Source of the DNA: Candidatus Pacearchaeota archaeon
GTDB lineage: Archaea > Nanobdellota > Nanobdellia > Pacearchaeales > GW2011-AR1
Reading direction: 5' to 3'
Assembly: GCA_002687255.1 (NCBI GenBank)
Contig: NYZR01000027.1
Location: 1-10,047, forward strand
DNA: 10,047 nucleotides
Part shown: piece by piece, positions 1 to 6,398 of the stretch
Position numbering within the stretch: the first letter of the stretch is position 1
Layout of the letters: each line of letters begins with the position of its first letter
Program-made: the position numbers and the translations under genes
The notes under the pieces: generated by a model
Seen by the model: the letters and a program-made list of their open reading frames with translations, nothing else
Database searches by the model: none
Told to the model about the DNA's origin: nothing

Positions 1-10
1 TTTTAAAAAG
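1..10 (+). promoter_or_regulatory. TATA box of the 31-324 gene
   Basis: TTTTAAAAAG, centred about 25.5 bases before ATG 31. This is the spacing expected when the transcript begins at the start codon. Any upstream BRE lies outside the window. Confidence 0.5.
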
Positions 11-30
11 TTGACTCTAAAACAAAAGAA

Positions 31-324
31 ATGATATTTCCTAAATTGCCCGAATTATTAGAGGAAGGATTCACCCCATATAGTGCAGTAAAAAGCGACC
101 AACATCCAGACTATCTAGAATGGAGGGAGGATGGAGCATTCATTACGGCAAAACAAACATCTGCATTTGATTTAGCAGCGAAAGGAGAATCAGGAGAATA
201 TTTCCTTCACCACATTAAATCAAAAAAAGGACTTGAACTGGACGAAATAGAAATCGATGAAAAAAAAGAGACTGCAGATCTCTCTTCAGTAGAAGAATTC
301 AAGAATTGGGTAATAAACAACTAA
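31..324 (+). CDS. Small orphan protein, 97 aa
   Basis: Function not recognised. The frame is closed by a TAA at 4-6, so the gene is complete and ATG at 31 is the first available start. A TATA-like TTTTAAAAAG at 1-10 is centred about 26 bases before this ATG, which fits a leaderless transcript and supports the start. The protein is soluble-looking and acidic, with no membrane segment or signal peptide. Aromatic and charged residues are spread through residues 15-60 (DYLEWREDGAF), and the C-terminal third is Glu/Lys-rich, probably helical, ending in FKNWVINN. It converges with the Trm5-like gene, 63 bases away. Unlike the next 5 kb, its coding strand is not C-rich. It is called real because of the promoter spacing and its protein-like composition. 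Confidence 0.7.
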   Translation: MIFPKLPELLEEGFTPYSAVKSDQHPDYLEWREDGAFITAKQTSAFDLAAKGESGEYFLHHIKSKKGLELDEIEIDEKKETADLSSVEEFKNWVINN

Positions 325-329
325 AGATC

Positions 330-335
330 AAAAAA
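330..335 (-). terminator. Possible oligo-T terminator after the Trm5-like gene
   Basis: On the minus strand a run of six T (A6 on plus) lies about 55 bases past the Trm5-like stop codon. Archaeal RNA polymerase often terminates at such T-runs without a hairpin. No hairpin is seen here, so support is only the T-run and its position. Confidence 0.3.
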
Positions 336-387
336 CTAACCAACATTCAGACCACCACACACATAACGCCAAAGGCTCCAAGATCAC

Positions 388-1158
388 TCAAGAGACCTTC
401 AGATCAACCCGATACCGAAACATCCCAGGCCCCAACCGCCCCGCCACACGCACACCAGAAACAGTAACCTTCTTCCTCAACTTCCCAGCCTCTTCCAAAA
501 GTCCAGCAACCATCTCCTTCTTCTCAGACTCATGACCAAACCCATACCAATGCACCACCCCGCCCTTCCGAACAACAGATAAACCAACATCTAAAAACGA
601 ATCAGATAAACGAGGACGAGCCATCACAACTCTGTCCCACTTCCCACGCAAACCTGAAACCATCCGACGCACATCACCTTGAACGATCCCCAACTTCCCA
701 GACAACTTATTCCTTTTCACATTCTCCAAAGCATACTTACTCGCCTCACGGCCCAACTCAACACTCACCACCTCGGCAGCCCGCCCAGCCTTAGCCACAA
801 CAACAGCAAACGGAGCAACCCCTCCGAACAACACCAACACTCGTTCACCCCGACGAACCTTCTTCGCAATCCGCTCCCGCTCAGTAGACAACCGAGGAGA
901 AAAATAACACGTATCCACGTTCAGCCGAAACGAACATCCATTCTCCGTCAAAAGCACCTCCTTCGTCTTCTCCCCTGCCAACCACTTTGTCTTCTGTGTC
1001 CGCAACCGCCCCGAAAACTTCCCAATTTTCTCAACAACAGTTCGAACAGATTTCTTCTCCCGGAGCAACCGCTCCGCTTTCCGCCTCTTCTCCGCAACTT
1101 TCATCCCGTCCGGAAACTTCGCTACAAGAATGTTCCCAAGCACATCATAACTCGCCAT
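388..1158 (-). CDS. trm5: Trm5/TYW2-family tRNA methyltransferase, lacking the N-terminal D1 domain
   Basis: Likely a SAM-dependent enzyme that methylates N1 of guanosine 37 in tRNA, or a close relative. Seen in the 256-aa protein: a start (residues 3-15, SYDVLGNILVAKF) matching the opening of the Trm5 D2 domain; ENGCSFRLN then YFSPRLSTER (residues 85-94), the family signature with its conserved Arg; a SAM-binding motif I at 107-118 (VLVLFGGVAPFA); an acidic strand end VVSVEL (130-135); GD at 161-162; and VVHWYGF (201-207) where the family has a similar strand. Odd points: the acidic residue usual in motif I (family-like DMFAGVGPF) is Val, and the usual N/G-x-P catalytic-loop motif reads MARPR (179-183). 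The longer frame starting at 1212 is rejected because the TATA box at 1180-1189 would fall inside it and lies 26 bases before ATG 1158. TYW2-like activity is the main alternative. Confidence 0.85.
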   Translation of the reverse strand: MASYDVLGNILVAKFPDGMKVAEKRRKAERLLREKKSVRTVVEKIGKFSGRLRTQKTKWLAGEKTKEVLLTENGCSFRLNVDTCYFSPRLSTERERIAKKVRRGERVLVLFGGVAPFAVVVAKAGRAAEVVSVELGREASKYALENVKRNKLSGKLGIVQGDVRRMVSGLRGKWDRVVMARPRLSDSFLDVGLSVVRKGGVVHWYGFGHESEKKEMVAGLLEEAGKLRKKVTVSGVRVAGRLGPGMFRYRVDLKVS

Positions 1159-1179
1159 GAAACAAAGAAAGCATATCAC

Positions 1180-1189
1180 CTTAAATAAG
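1180..1189 (-). promoter_or_regulatory. TATA box of the Trm5-like gene
   Basis: CTTATTTAAG on the minus strand, centred about 26.5 bases before ATG 1158. It supports a leaderless mRNA and the shorter start. Confidence 0.55.
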
Positions 1190-1223
1190 TATCCACAACC
1201 ATGCCTGGGCATCAGATTATCTC

Positions 1224-1238
1224 AGCGGCGCAGCCGCT
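1224..1238. repeat. GC-rich perfect hairpin in the divergent promoter region
   Basis: AGCGGC-GCA-GCCGCT: a 6-bp perfect stem with a three-base loop. It lies between the two divergent TATA boxes (1180-1189 and 1263-1270), in a locally GC-rich patch. Its form matches the short-loop palindromes at 2621-2702 and 9666-9812. It could be a regulator site or part of a palindrome family; no function is shown. Confidence 0.5.
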
Positions 1239-1262
1239 TCCGATCCGAGCCGTAGGCGAGCA

Positions 1263-1270
1263 TTTATATA
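1263..1270 (+). promoter_or_regulatory. TATA box of the 1305-1559 gene
   Basis: TTTATATA, an excellent archaeal TATA box. A start about 26 bases on falls near 1292-1293, leaving a short leader of about 12 bases containing GGA before ATG 1305. This gene therefore appears not to be strictly leaderless. Confidence 0.65.
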
Positions 1271-1304
1271 ACAAATTCCCATAATAAGAAAAGGAAAAGA
1301 GACC

Positions 1305-1559
1305 ATGAAACTCATAGGCTACCTCATCGCACTCGCAGGAATAATCGGCCTGGCCGCAACCACGTTCCCAAGCATCCTAGCAGAAATCCCTTTCCTTGCA
1401 GACTACAGCACAACCAACATCACTCTCGGATCAGCAGCACTCATCATCCTCGGAATCCTCCTCGCTGCCAGAGGGGGCAAACACAAGGTCAAGGGAAGCA
1501 AAGAAGGTGAAGTCCCCATTTACGAAGGGAAAAAAGTAATCGGATATCGCAGACACTAA
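1305..1559 (+). CDS. Small two-helix membrane protein, 84 aa
   Basis: Function not recognised. Two hydrophobic segments are visible: roughly residues 4-27 (LIGYLIALAGIIGLAATTF and beyond) and 38-55 (TNITLGSAALIILGILLAA). They are joined by a short polar loop, and a basic tail follows (ARGGKHKVKGSKEG...). The tail ends in EVPIYEGKKVIGYRRH. By the positive-inside rule the Lys/Arg-rich C-terminus should be cytoplasmic. A strong TATA box stands 38-45 bases upstream. Its stop codon (1557-1559) overlaps the FEN-1 stop codon (1556-1558) on the other strand, so the genes are tail to tail with no space for a separate terminator. Confidence 0.75.
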   Translation: MKLIGYLIALAGIIGLAATTFPSILAEIPFLADYSTTNITLGSAALIILGILLAARGGKHKVKGSKEGEVPIYEGKKVIGYRRH

Positions 1560-2560
1560 AACAATGTCGTCTGAGCAGCCTTTCCCTTCCCCTCTTTAAG
1601 TTTATCAAGCTGCTTCTCAACCCTTCCCTCATTAAACTCATGCCGTTCAACTAAAATCTCCATGATCTTCTCCCCATCCAACTTCGGAAACTCCACCCTA
1701 ACATCCTTAGTGACCTCAGGCTCCTTAAACAACTGAAAAACGGCCTGCCAATCAAAATCAACTTTCCCCTCCAAAGACCCAAAAATCCGAACAGGAAATT
1801 TCTTCTCCTTCACCAAAGCCAAAGCTTTCTTCGGCCCAATTCCCTTCACCCCGCCAGGATTAAAATCCGTCCCCACCAAAATCGCCAAGGAAATGAATTG
1901 ATCCGTATTAACTCCAAGTGTCTGCAACACATCTTCATATTCCAACAACTCTGGAGAAATGTAAATCATCCCAGAAACCGTCTTCCGAGTTTTAGCAAGA
2001 GTCAAATTCTGAATCAATCTTCCACCAACTGCCAGAGCATCATAATCCTGACTCGCCACAGCATACGCACTCCTCTCTCGAACAAGCTGAGCAGCCTGCA
2101 TCTCCCCTTCAGCAGGCGCTTGCACCACAGCAACACCCATCGCCTCCAACAATTCCTTACTCTCAGCAATCATCTCTTCCGTCAACCGACCCAACGACCG
2201 ATACTTCCGCATCTTATCCACATCCTCCTCTTCCAAAGCAGTCTTGAATTTCACTTCCTGAGACGCACGGGCCTCCCGACGCTTCTCCTGCTCAGCCTGC
2301 TTCATCTCGTTCGAAATACCATCAAACACCCACACCAACTTCACACCCTCACTCAACAACGAAATCGTCCGATAAAACAATCCAGAAAGATGCGACGTAA
2401 TCCTCTTCTCTGAATCCATCAACGGTGTCCCATCAGGCTGCCGGATGCTCGCCAGAAACTGATACAACGCATTATACGCATCCACAGCTATCACTTTCCC
2501 CCGTAATTCCTCAACCTTAATCCCACGCCGAGGAGTCAAGTCCCCAATTTGGAGGCCCAT
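1556..2560 (-). CDS. fen: Flap endonuclease 1 (FEN-1/XPG family)
   Basis: Structure-specific nuclease that removes 5' flaps during Okazaki-fragment maturation and long-patch repair. The 334-aa protein has the family's N-terminus MGLQIGDLTPRRGI and the full metal-binding set: D27 (VIAVDAYNALYQFL), D80 (VWVFDG), E151 and E153 (APAEGEMQAAQL), D172 and D174 (SQDYDAL), D232 (VGTDFNPG). The helix-hairpin-helix GVKGIGPKKAL follows at 237-247. The C-terminus AQTTLF looks like a PCNA-binding PIP peptide. Length is usual for archaeal FEN-1. The frame is open upstream to 2629, but family homology begins at the ATG at 2560, preceded by GGAGG nine bases away. This is the only gene here with a strong Shine-Dalgarno. 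That site and the start codon lie in a perfect hairpin (2549-2576). Confidence 0.97.
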   Translation of the reverse strand: MGLQIGDLTPRRGIKVEELRGKVIAVDAYNALYQFLASIRQPDGTPLMDSEKRITSHLSGLFYRTISLLSEGVKLVWVFDGISNEMKQAEQEKRREARASQEVKFKTALEEEDVDKMRKYRSLGRLTEEMIAESKELLEAMGVAVVQAPAEGEMQAAQLVRERSAYAVASQDYDALAVGGRLIQNLTLAKTRKTVSGMIYISPELLEYEDVLQTLGVNTDQFISLAILVGTDFNPGGVKGIGPKKALALVKEKKFPVRIFGSLEGKVDFDWQAVFQLFKEPEVTKDVRVEFPKLDGEKIMEILVERHEFNEGRVEKQLDKLKEGKGKAAQTTLF

Positions 2561-2576
2561 CAGATGTGGCCTCCAA
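2549..2576 (-). promoter_or_regulatory. Hairpin enclosing the FEN-1 ribosome binding site and start codon
   Basis: Read on the minus strand: TTGGAGGCC, a ten-base loop ending in ATG, then GGCCTCCAA, a perfect 9-bp stem. GGAGG lies in the 5' arm, the start codon closes the loop, and codons 2-4 form the 3' arm. In RNA this should mask the ribosome binding site. A protein-binding palindrome in DNA is an alternative. Confidence 0.6.
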
Positions 2577-2766
2577 GAAGAATAGTTTCTTGAACTACTC
2601 GAAATTTTTGTTTGAGTTGCCGAGAACAAAGTTCTCGAGAACCTAAAAGGTTTCTTTCCTCAAGAACTACGTTCTTGACGTCCCCAAGATCCTTCGGATC
2701 TTTAAAGTCTAAAGAAGCTTGTAGTTGCAATCCCATAGAAACTACTACAACAAAAACTACATAAAG
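2577..2766 (-). other. Structured region upstream of FEN-1 with a run of short hairpins
   Basis: No convincing coding sequence. Four palindromes with three-base loops follow one another: CGAGAAC-AAA-GTTCTCG (2621-2637), AACCT-AAA-AGGTT (2640-2652), TCAAGAAC-TAC-GTTCTTGA (2660-2678) and AAGATCC-TTC-GGATCTT (2686-2702). Stems differ in sequence but share the design. A TTTAAA at 2701-2706 could be a FEN-1 TATA box, giving a leader of roughly 118 bases, unlike the leaderless neighbours. A T-run on the minus strand at 2752-2756 could end the upstream gene. Confidence 0.6.
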
Positions 2767-3066
2767 TTAACTACCAAGAACTCGCCTCGCCTGCATCATA
2801 ACGTCTCGATAGAGATAACCAACATCCACATCCCCCAAATCACTCACGTCCTGACTACCGCCAAAAGCAAACTTAGGAAAAAAAGACTGAAGCCCTTCAC
2901 GCTTCACCTCAGTATCCATCCCAAACTGATCAGTCCGCACACCGTGATTCACAGCATGATCAAAAAAAAGATTATATTTCTGAAGCTGCGCATTTTTACG
3001 CTTATACTCTCCCCAAGCAAGCCTACGATCCCCATCATATGACTCCCAATCGGGACAATCAACCAT
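2767..3066 (-). CDS. Small orphan protein, 99 aa
   Basis: Function not recognised. The protein is soluble-looking and rich in Asp, Gly, Arg and aromatic residues (N-terminus MVDCPDWESYDGDRRLAWGE, then KYNLFFDHAVNHGVRTDQFG). There is no membrane segment and no clear metal-binding cluster. A near-consensus TATA box (TTTATATA on the minus strand, 3088-3095) lies about 25.5 bases before the ATG, so a leaderless mRNA is likely and the start is well supported. It is divergent from the DNA polymerase gene and lies 206 bases upstream of FEN-1 in the same direction. Co-transcription with FEN-1 is possible but the gap is long and structured. Valine- and glycine-rich composition follows the local strand skew. 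Confidence 0.7.
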   Translation of the reverse strand: MVDCPDWESYDGDRRLAWGEYKRKNAQLQKYNLFFDHAVNHGVRTDQFGMDTEVKREGLQSFFPKFAFGGSQDVSDLGDVDVGYLYRDVMMQARRVLGS

Positions 3067-3087
3067 GTATCTTGCTCAAAAAACTCC

Positions 3088-3095
3088 TATATAAA
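3088..3095 (-). promoter_or_regulatory. TATA box of the 2767-3066 gene
   Basis: TTTATATA on the minus strand, centred about 25.5 bases before ATG 3066. Purines (GAAGG) precede it, where a BRE would sit. Confidence 0.65.
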
Positions 3096-3146
3096 CCTTC
3101 TGATTTCACCACCTCCCAGAAACAAAATCAAAGAAACACCAATCTC

Positions 3147-3153
3147 TAAATAC
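3147..3153 (+). promoter_or_regulatory. TATA box of the DNA polymerase gene
   Basis: CTAAATAC-type element centred about 25.5 bases before ATG 3175, consistent with a leaderless transcript. A second AT-rich stretch (CTATAAAAAG, about 3162-3171) is too close to the start codon to serve it. It shares the 108-base divergent region with the minus-strand promoter at 3088-3095. Confidence 0.5.
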
Positions 3154-3174
3154 TCGCCCCACTATAAAAAGAAA

Positions 3175-5493
3175 ATGAAAGCAACCATCGTCGCCGCAGA
3201 CCACATCACCGAAGACAACAAAACCCTCATCCGTTTATTCGGCCGCCTCGAAAACGACCAATCCTTCGTAGCCCTGCTCCCACACAAATCTCATTTCTTC
3301 CTGGAAACCAAGGAAAAAAAACACCTTCCAAAAATCCCAAAAACCAAAACCACCCCAACAAAACTCAAAACATTCGACAACGCTCCGGTGCTAAAAATCT
3401 CAACAGAAAACCAAACAGATCTGACAAACCTCGTAAAGACACTGCACGAAGAAAAAATCCACACCTATGAAGCAGACCTCAAACCCGCACAAAGATTCCT
3501 GATAGACAACGACATCAAAACCACCATAGAAATAGAAGGCGATTATGAATCATCCCAAAAAATCGACCGAGTCTACCAGAACCCCACCATAACCGCATCA
3601 CAACACCAACCAAAAGTAAACATGGCCTCCATCGACATCGAATCAGACAAAGACACCGGAGAACTCATCTGCATAGGCATCTACACCGAAAAAACAAAAA
3701 AGGTCTTCATGGTCTCCAAACACGAACTCAAAAACACAAACTCCTACAAAGACGAGACGAGTTGCATCGAAGCCTTCCGTGCCGAACTAGCAAAAGAAGA
3801 CCCCGACATCCTCACCGGATGGAATTTCATCGACTTCGATCTACTCTACTTAAAGGCAGCGTTCGCCAAACACAAAATTCCTTACGACCTCGGCCGAACA
3901 AATGACCCTGGCCGATTAAGAATTCAAGCCAACTTTTTCAAGACCAGCTCAGCAACATTCCCAGGAAGACAGGTAATAGACGCCCTCTCCCTCATCCGAG
4001 ATCCCTTCCTCAAAGAAGCCCCAACCATAAAGAAAGCAAACTTCGAATCCTACACGTTAGAGAACGTCTCTCAAGAAATTCTCGGAGAAGGAAAGCTCCT
4101 CAAAAGCAAAGACAGACACAATGAAATAGAAGATCTCTACACAAAAGATACCAAAGCCTCCCACCAAAAACTAGCAGACTACAACCTCCAAGATTGCAAA
4201 CTCGTCTATGACATCCTAGAAAAAACTAAAATGCTCGACCTCGCCATCGAGCGAACACAACTCACAGGAACAACGCTCAACAAACTCACCGCATCAATAG
4301 CAGCGTTCGATTCGCTCTACATCAGAGAAGCCAGAAAGAGGGGCCTCGTTTCCCCATCAAGCCATTACACCAGAAAAGAAGAACGCATCACAGGAGGCTA
4401 TGTGCAAAACCCAGACCCAGGAATCTACCACAACGTCCTTGTGCTCGACTTCAAATCTCTTTACCCATCAGTCCTCCGAACGTTCAACATCGACCCTTCC
4501 TCTCTCCGAGAAAAGAAAAGTAAAACAACCCTAGAATTAGAAGACGTCCACTATGAAAACACCAACGGCATCCTCCCCAACATAATAGAAGCCCTCCACA
4601 AAGCAAGAGAAGAAACAAAAAAACAAAACCATGAGTTAGCAAGTTACGCCATCAAAACCATCATGAACTCATTCTGGGGCGTCCTCGCCTCTCCGAACTG
4701 TCGTTACTTCGACTTCGACATGGCGAACTCCATCACCAAAACAGCACAAGCTACGATCAAACTCACCGCCAAAGAGATCGAGAAACTCGGCCATGAAGTA
4801 ATTTACTCAGACACAGACTCCGTCTTCGTCCACGCTGGATCAAAACTTAACAAAGCCCAAGCAGAAAAGCTCGGAAAATCTCTTCAGGAGCACATTAACG
4901 CATTCTATCAAAACCACATCAAGAAGAACTACAACCGTGAATCTCACTTAGAACTAGAATTTGAAAAACTCTACACAGCCTTCATGACACCCCAAGTCCG
5001 AGGAAAGAAGTCGGGAGCAAAGAAAAGATACGCCGGCTTGGTCAACAACAAACTAGAAATCACAGGCCTAGAGGCAGTCCGAGGAGACTGGACTGAAGCC
5101 GCACAAGAGTTCCAGCGCCAGCTCTTAATGAAAGTATTCACCAACACCCCACCAAAAACCTATATCAAAAACACCATCGCCGATCTGAAAGCAGGAAAAT
5201 TAGACGCCCAGCTCATCTACCGTAAATCTCTCAGAAAACCTCTGGAAGAATACACCAAAACCACCCCGCCGCACGTCAAAGCCGCCAGAAAACTCCCCGA
5301 ACTAGAAACCAACATCATCGAATACGTCGTCACCACCGATGGCCCCGAACCCCTCCAACTTCAAAAGCACAAATTAGACTACGACCACTACCTCGACAAA
5401 CAATTCAAACCTATCGCCACCCAAGTCCTCGAACTCCTCGACCAAGACATCGAAGATATTATCTCGGGTTCGACTCAAGCCACGTTGTTCTAA
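3175..5493 (+). CDS. polB: Family B DNA polymerase with 3'-5' exonuclease
   Basis: Template-directed DNA synthesis with proofreading; 772 aa, the usual size for a single-chain archaeal or Pol II-like B polymerase. Exonuclease motifs: Exo I ASIDIES (D154, E156), Exo II GWNFIDFD (N217, D222), Exo III YNLQD (Y336, D340). Polymerase motifs: A at 424-436 (LDFKSLYPSVLRT, D425), B IKTIMNSFWG (K494, N498, G502), C YSDTDS (D546, D548), and KKRYAGL (616-622). All catalytic residues are present, so it should be active. Motif B has Trp501 where many family members have Tyr. The stretch ASPNCRYF and KKRYAGL recall the Pol II-like branch. No intein is seen. The C-terminus STQATLF resembles a PIP peptide and closely matches the FEN-1 tail. 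Composition is strongly K/T/N/P/H-rich because the coding strand is A/C-rich. Confidence 0.97.
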   Translation: MKATIVAADHITEDNKTLIRLFGRLENDQSFVALLPHKSHFFLETKEKKHLPKIPKTKTTPTKLKTFDNAPVLKISTENQTDLTNLVKTLHEEKIHTYEADLKPAQRFLIDNDIKTTIEIEGDYESSQKIDRVYQNPTITASQHQPKVNMASIDIESDKDTGELICIGIYTEKTKKVFMVSKHELKNTNSYKDETSCIEAFRAELAKEDPDILTGWNFIDFDLLYLKAAFAKHKIPYDLGRTNDPGRLRIQANFFKTSSATFPGRQVIDALSLIRDPFLKEAPTIKKANFESYTLENVSQEILGEGKLLKSKDRHNEIEDLYTKDTKASHQKLADYNLQDCKLVYDILEKTKMLDLAIERTQLTGTTLNKLTASIAAFDSLYIREARKRGLVSPSSHYTRKEERITGGYVQNPDPGIYHNVLVLDFKSLYPSVLRTFNIDPSSLREKKSKTTLELEDVHYENTNGILPNIIEALHKAREETKKQNHELASYAIKTIMNSFWGVLASPNCRYFDFDMANSITKTAQATIKLTAKEIEKLGHEVIYSDTDSVFVHAGSKLNKAQAEKLGKSLQEHINAFYQNHIKKNYNRESHLELEFEKLYTAFMTPQVRGKKSGAKKRYAGLVNNKLEITGLEAVRGDWTEAAQEFQRQLLMKVFTNTPPKTYIKNTIADLKAGKLDAQLIYRKSLRKPLEEYTKTTPPHVKAARKLPELETNIIEYVVTTDGPEPLQLQKHKLDYDHYLDKQFKPIATQVLELLDQDIEDIISGSTQATLF

Positions 5494-5512
5494 AACCACA
5501 ACATTCATAAAC
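5489..5512 (+). promoter_or_regulatory. Two alternative TATA-like boxes before the 5518-5775 gene
   Basis: TTCTAAAA (5489-5496) is about 26 bases before ATG 5518. TTCATAAAC (5504-5512) is about 25 bases before the in-frame ATG at 5533. Either would give a leaderless mRNA, so the two boxes imply different starts. Confidence 0.4.
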
Positions 5513-5517
5513 CCAGT

Positions 5518-5775
5518 ATGAATGAAAAGAGCATGCCCATCAGAGAACTCTTCTACGGAACAGCGATGAACGTCCTTCTAGCAACAACCATGTATTTCGG
5601 ATTCAGAGGCCTAAACGACGAACAACGCTATCAAGATATGCTCAAGCAGGAACACACTCACAAGGAAAGTCTCCTGGCCACAAAGATCAACAGAGATATG
5701 GATATTGCAGGCATGTTTGGGTCAGCAGCCTGTATGCTCATATCAGCAGCAAGACTCTCAAGAGAAGAAGACTAA
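5518..5775 (+). CDS. Small membrane protein, 85 aa (or 80 aa)
   Basis: Function not recognised. Two hydrophobic stretches are visible: about residues 13-30 (FYGTAMNVLLATTMYFGF) and about 63-79 (IAGMFGSAACMLISAAR). A charged middle, residues 33-61, is rich in Glu/Gln/Lys/His and probably helical. That gives a hairpin topology with the polar loop on one side. The ATG at 5533 (MPIRELFYGT) is an equally good start by TATA spacing. It begins 24 bases after the polymerase stop codon, so read-through from polB is possible. Its stop codon (5773-5775) lies at the edge of a short repeat (5770-5809) derived from another gene's 3' end, so the present C-terminus REED may be close to a rearrangement point. 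Confidence 0.65.
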   Translation: MNEKSMPIRELFYGTAMNVLLATTMYFGFRGLNDEQRYQDMLKQEHTHKESLLATKINRDMDIAGMFGSAACMLISAARLSREED

Positions 5776-5809
5776 CTACTTCTCCTTCTGAGCCCAACTA
5801 CTCACCAAA
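5770..5809 (-). repeat. Left copy of a direct repeat: remnant of a DUF5654-like gene 3' end
   Basis: Matches 9019-9064: 14 identical bases, a six-base gap in this copy, then 25 of 26 matching. On the minus strand it encodes LVSSWAQKEK-stop (5776-5809), against LVSSWAQKEEKK-stop at the right copy. The one mismatch is synonymous (Val GTG/GTA) and the gap removes two whole codons, so this was once translated sequence. Nothing further upstream of that gene is recognisable here. The SpeD-like frame ends inside it at 5798, in another reading frame. Confidence 0.75.
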
Positions 5810-6383
5810 AGAAAGAACCGCATAGTTCACCTTATGTTTCTCCACATTAAATCCTTCTTCTATAGATTTAACAACTTGTTCTTTATCATAGGGCTTGCAT
5901 GAGAAGATATCAACAAAAACTTCATTTTCAAGACCGTGGGGCAACACGAAGGTATGGATAGACACATGAGAGAAATCAACAACAGCAAACCCTGTGATGC
6001 CCGGATTTTTCGAACTTCCCTCCATCAAATTAGGCCCATGGAGAATGTTCATCTTAAGTGACTTTATAGTCCCGATAAGGAAATCCTCAATAAAATCTTT
6101 ATCAGTTATTTTGTTGCGATCGGTGGTTTTGAAATCGTAAGTGATATGAAATGCCGGGACAGACATTTGGTTAGAACGAATATATTTATCTCCAAGAATA
6201 ATGCGAACAAGATTTCTTAATAGGTTCCTTATATTCTCGAACAATAAGAATTGTTCCTTATTTTTACTGCAAAATGTTCCCAAACGGTAACTCAACTCTG
6301 CAATTTTATTGAAGAGTTGTTCATCTTTTTTAAAAGTCTTGTCAGTTATGTTATTATGATCTATCTCATCAATAACAAATTGT
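5798..6383 (-). pseudogene. SpeD-like decarboxylase gene, 3' fragment (cut by the insertion sequence)
   Basis: C-terminal part of an S-adenosylmethionine-decarboxylase-fold protein. The frame runs openly from the insertion sequence boundary to the stop at 5798. In the restored 273-aa protein the SpeD core begins about residue 152 (MSVPAFHITYDF). It contains GITGFAVV-D-F-S-HVSIHT (207-223) and VFVDIFSC (234-241). By family comparison S217 would be the serine that becomes the pyruvoyl group, and H222 and C241 match the conserved catalytic His and Cys. The Glu normally before the processed Ser is Phe216. SpeD-fold enzymes make decarboxylated AdoMet for polyamine synthesis, and some homologues decarboxylate arginine or ornithine, so the substrate is uncertain. 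An internal ATG at 6166 could in principle restart the core, but the AT-rich element at 6181-6189 is only about 19 bases from it. Confidence 0.8.
6376..6383. repeat. Left target-site duplication of the IS66-family element
   Basis: CAAATTGT, identical to 7755-7762 immediately outside the other end. Eight bases is the usual target duplication length for the IS66 family. Confidence 0.92.
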
Positions 6384-6398
6384 GTATGTGTTTAGCTC
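6384..6398 (+). repeat. Left terminal inverted repeat of the insertion sequence
   Basis: GTATGTGTTTAGCTC, the exact reverse complement of 7740-7754. Matching stops at the 16th base. The inner part also pairs with a nearby copy at 6403-6411 to form a 9-bp hairpin with loop TTGA (6390-6411). Confidence 0.93.

Noticed and set aside
679..1188. Plus-strand open frame of 169 codons over the Trm5-like gene
   Set aside because: It is rich in P, L, N, R and H with no domain, and is a by-product of the A/C-rich strand opposite a recognisable methyltransferase.
1898..2413. Plus-strand open frame of 171 codons over FEN-1
   Set aside because: It is opposite a gene with every FEN-1 catalytic residue; its composition is repetitive and not protein-like.
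5798..6295. Stand-alone 165-aa SpeD gene starting at TTG 6295
   Set aside because: The frame stays open upstream to the insertion sequence and joins the fragment at 7755-7998 in frame, so TTG is not the natural start.
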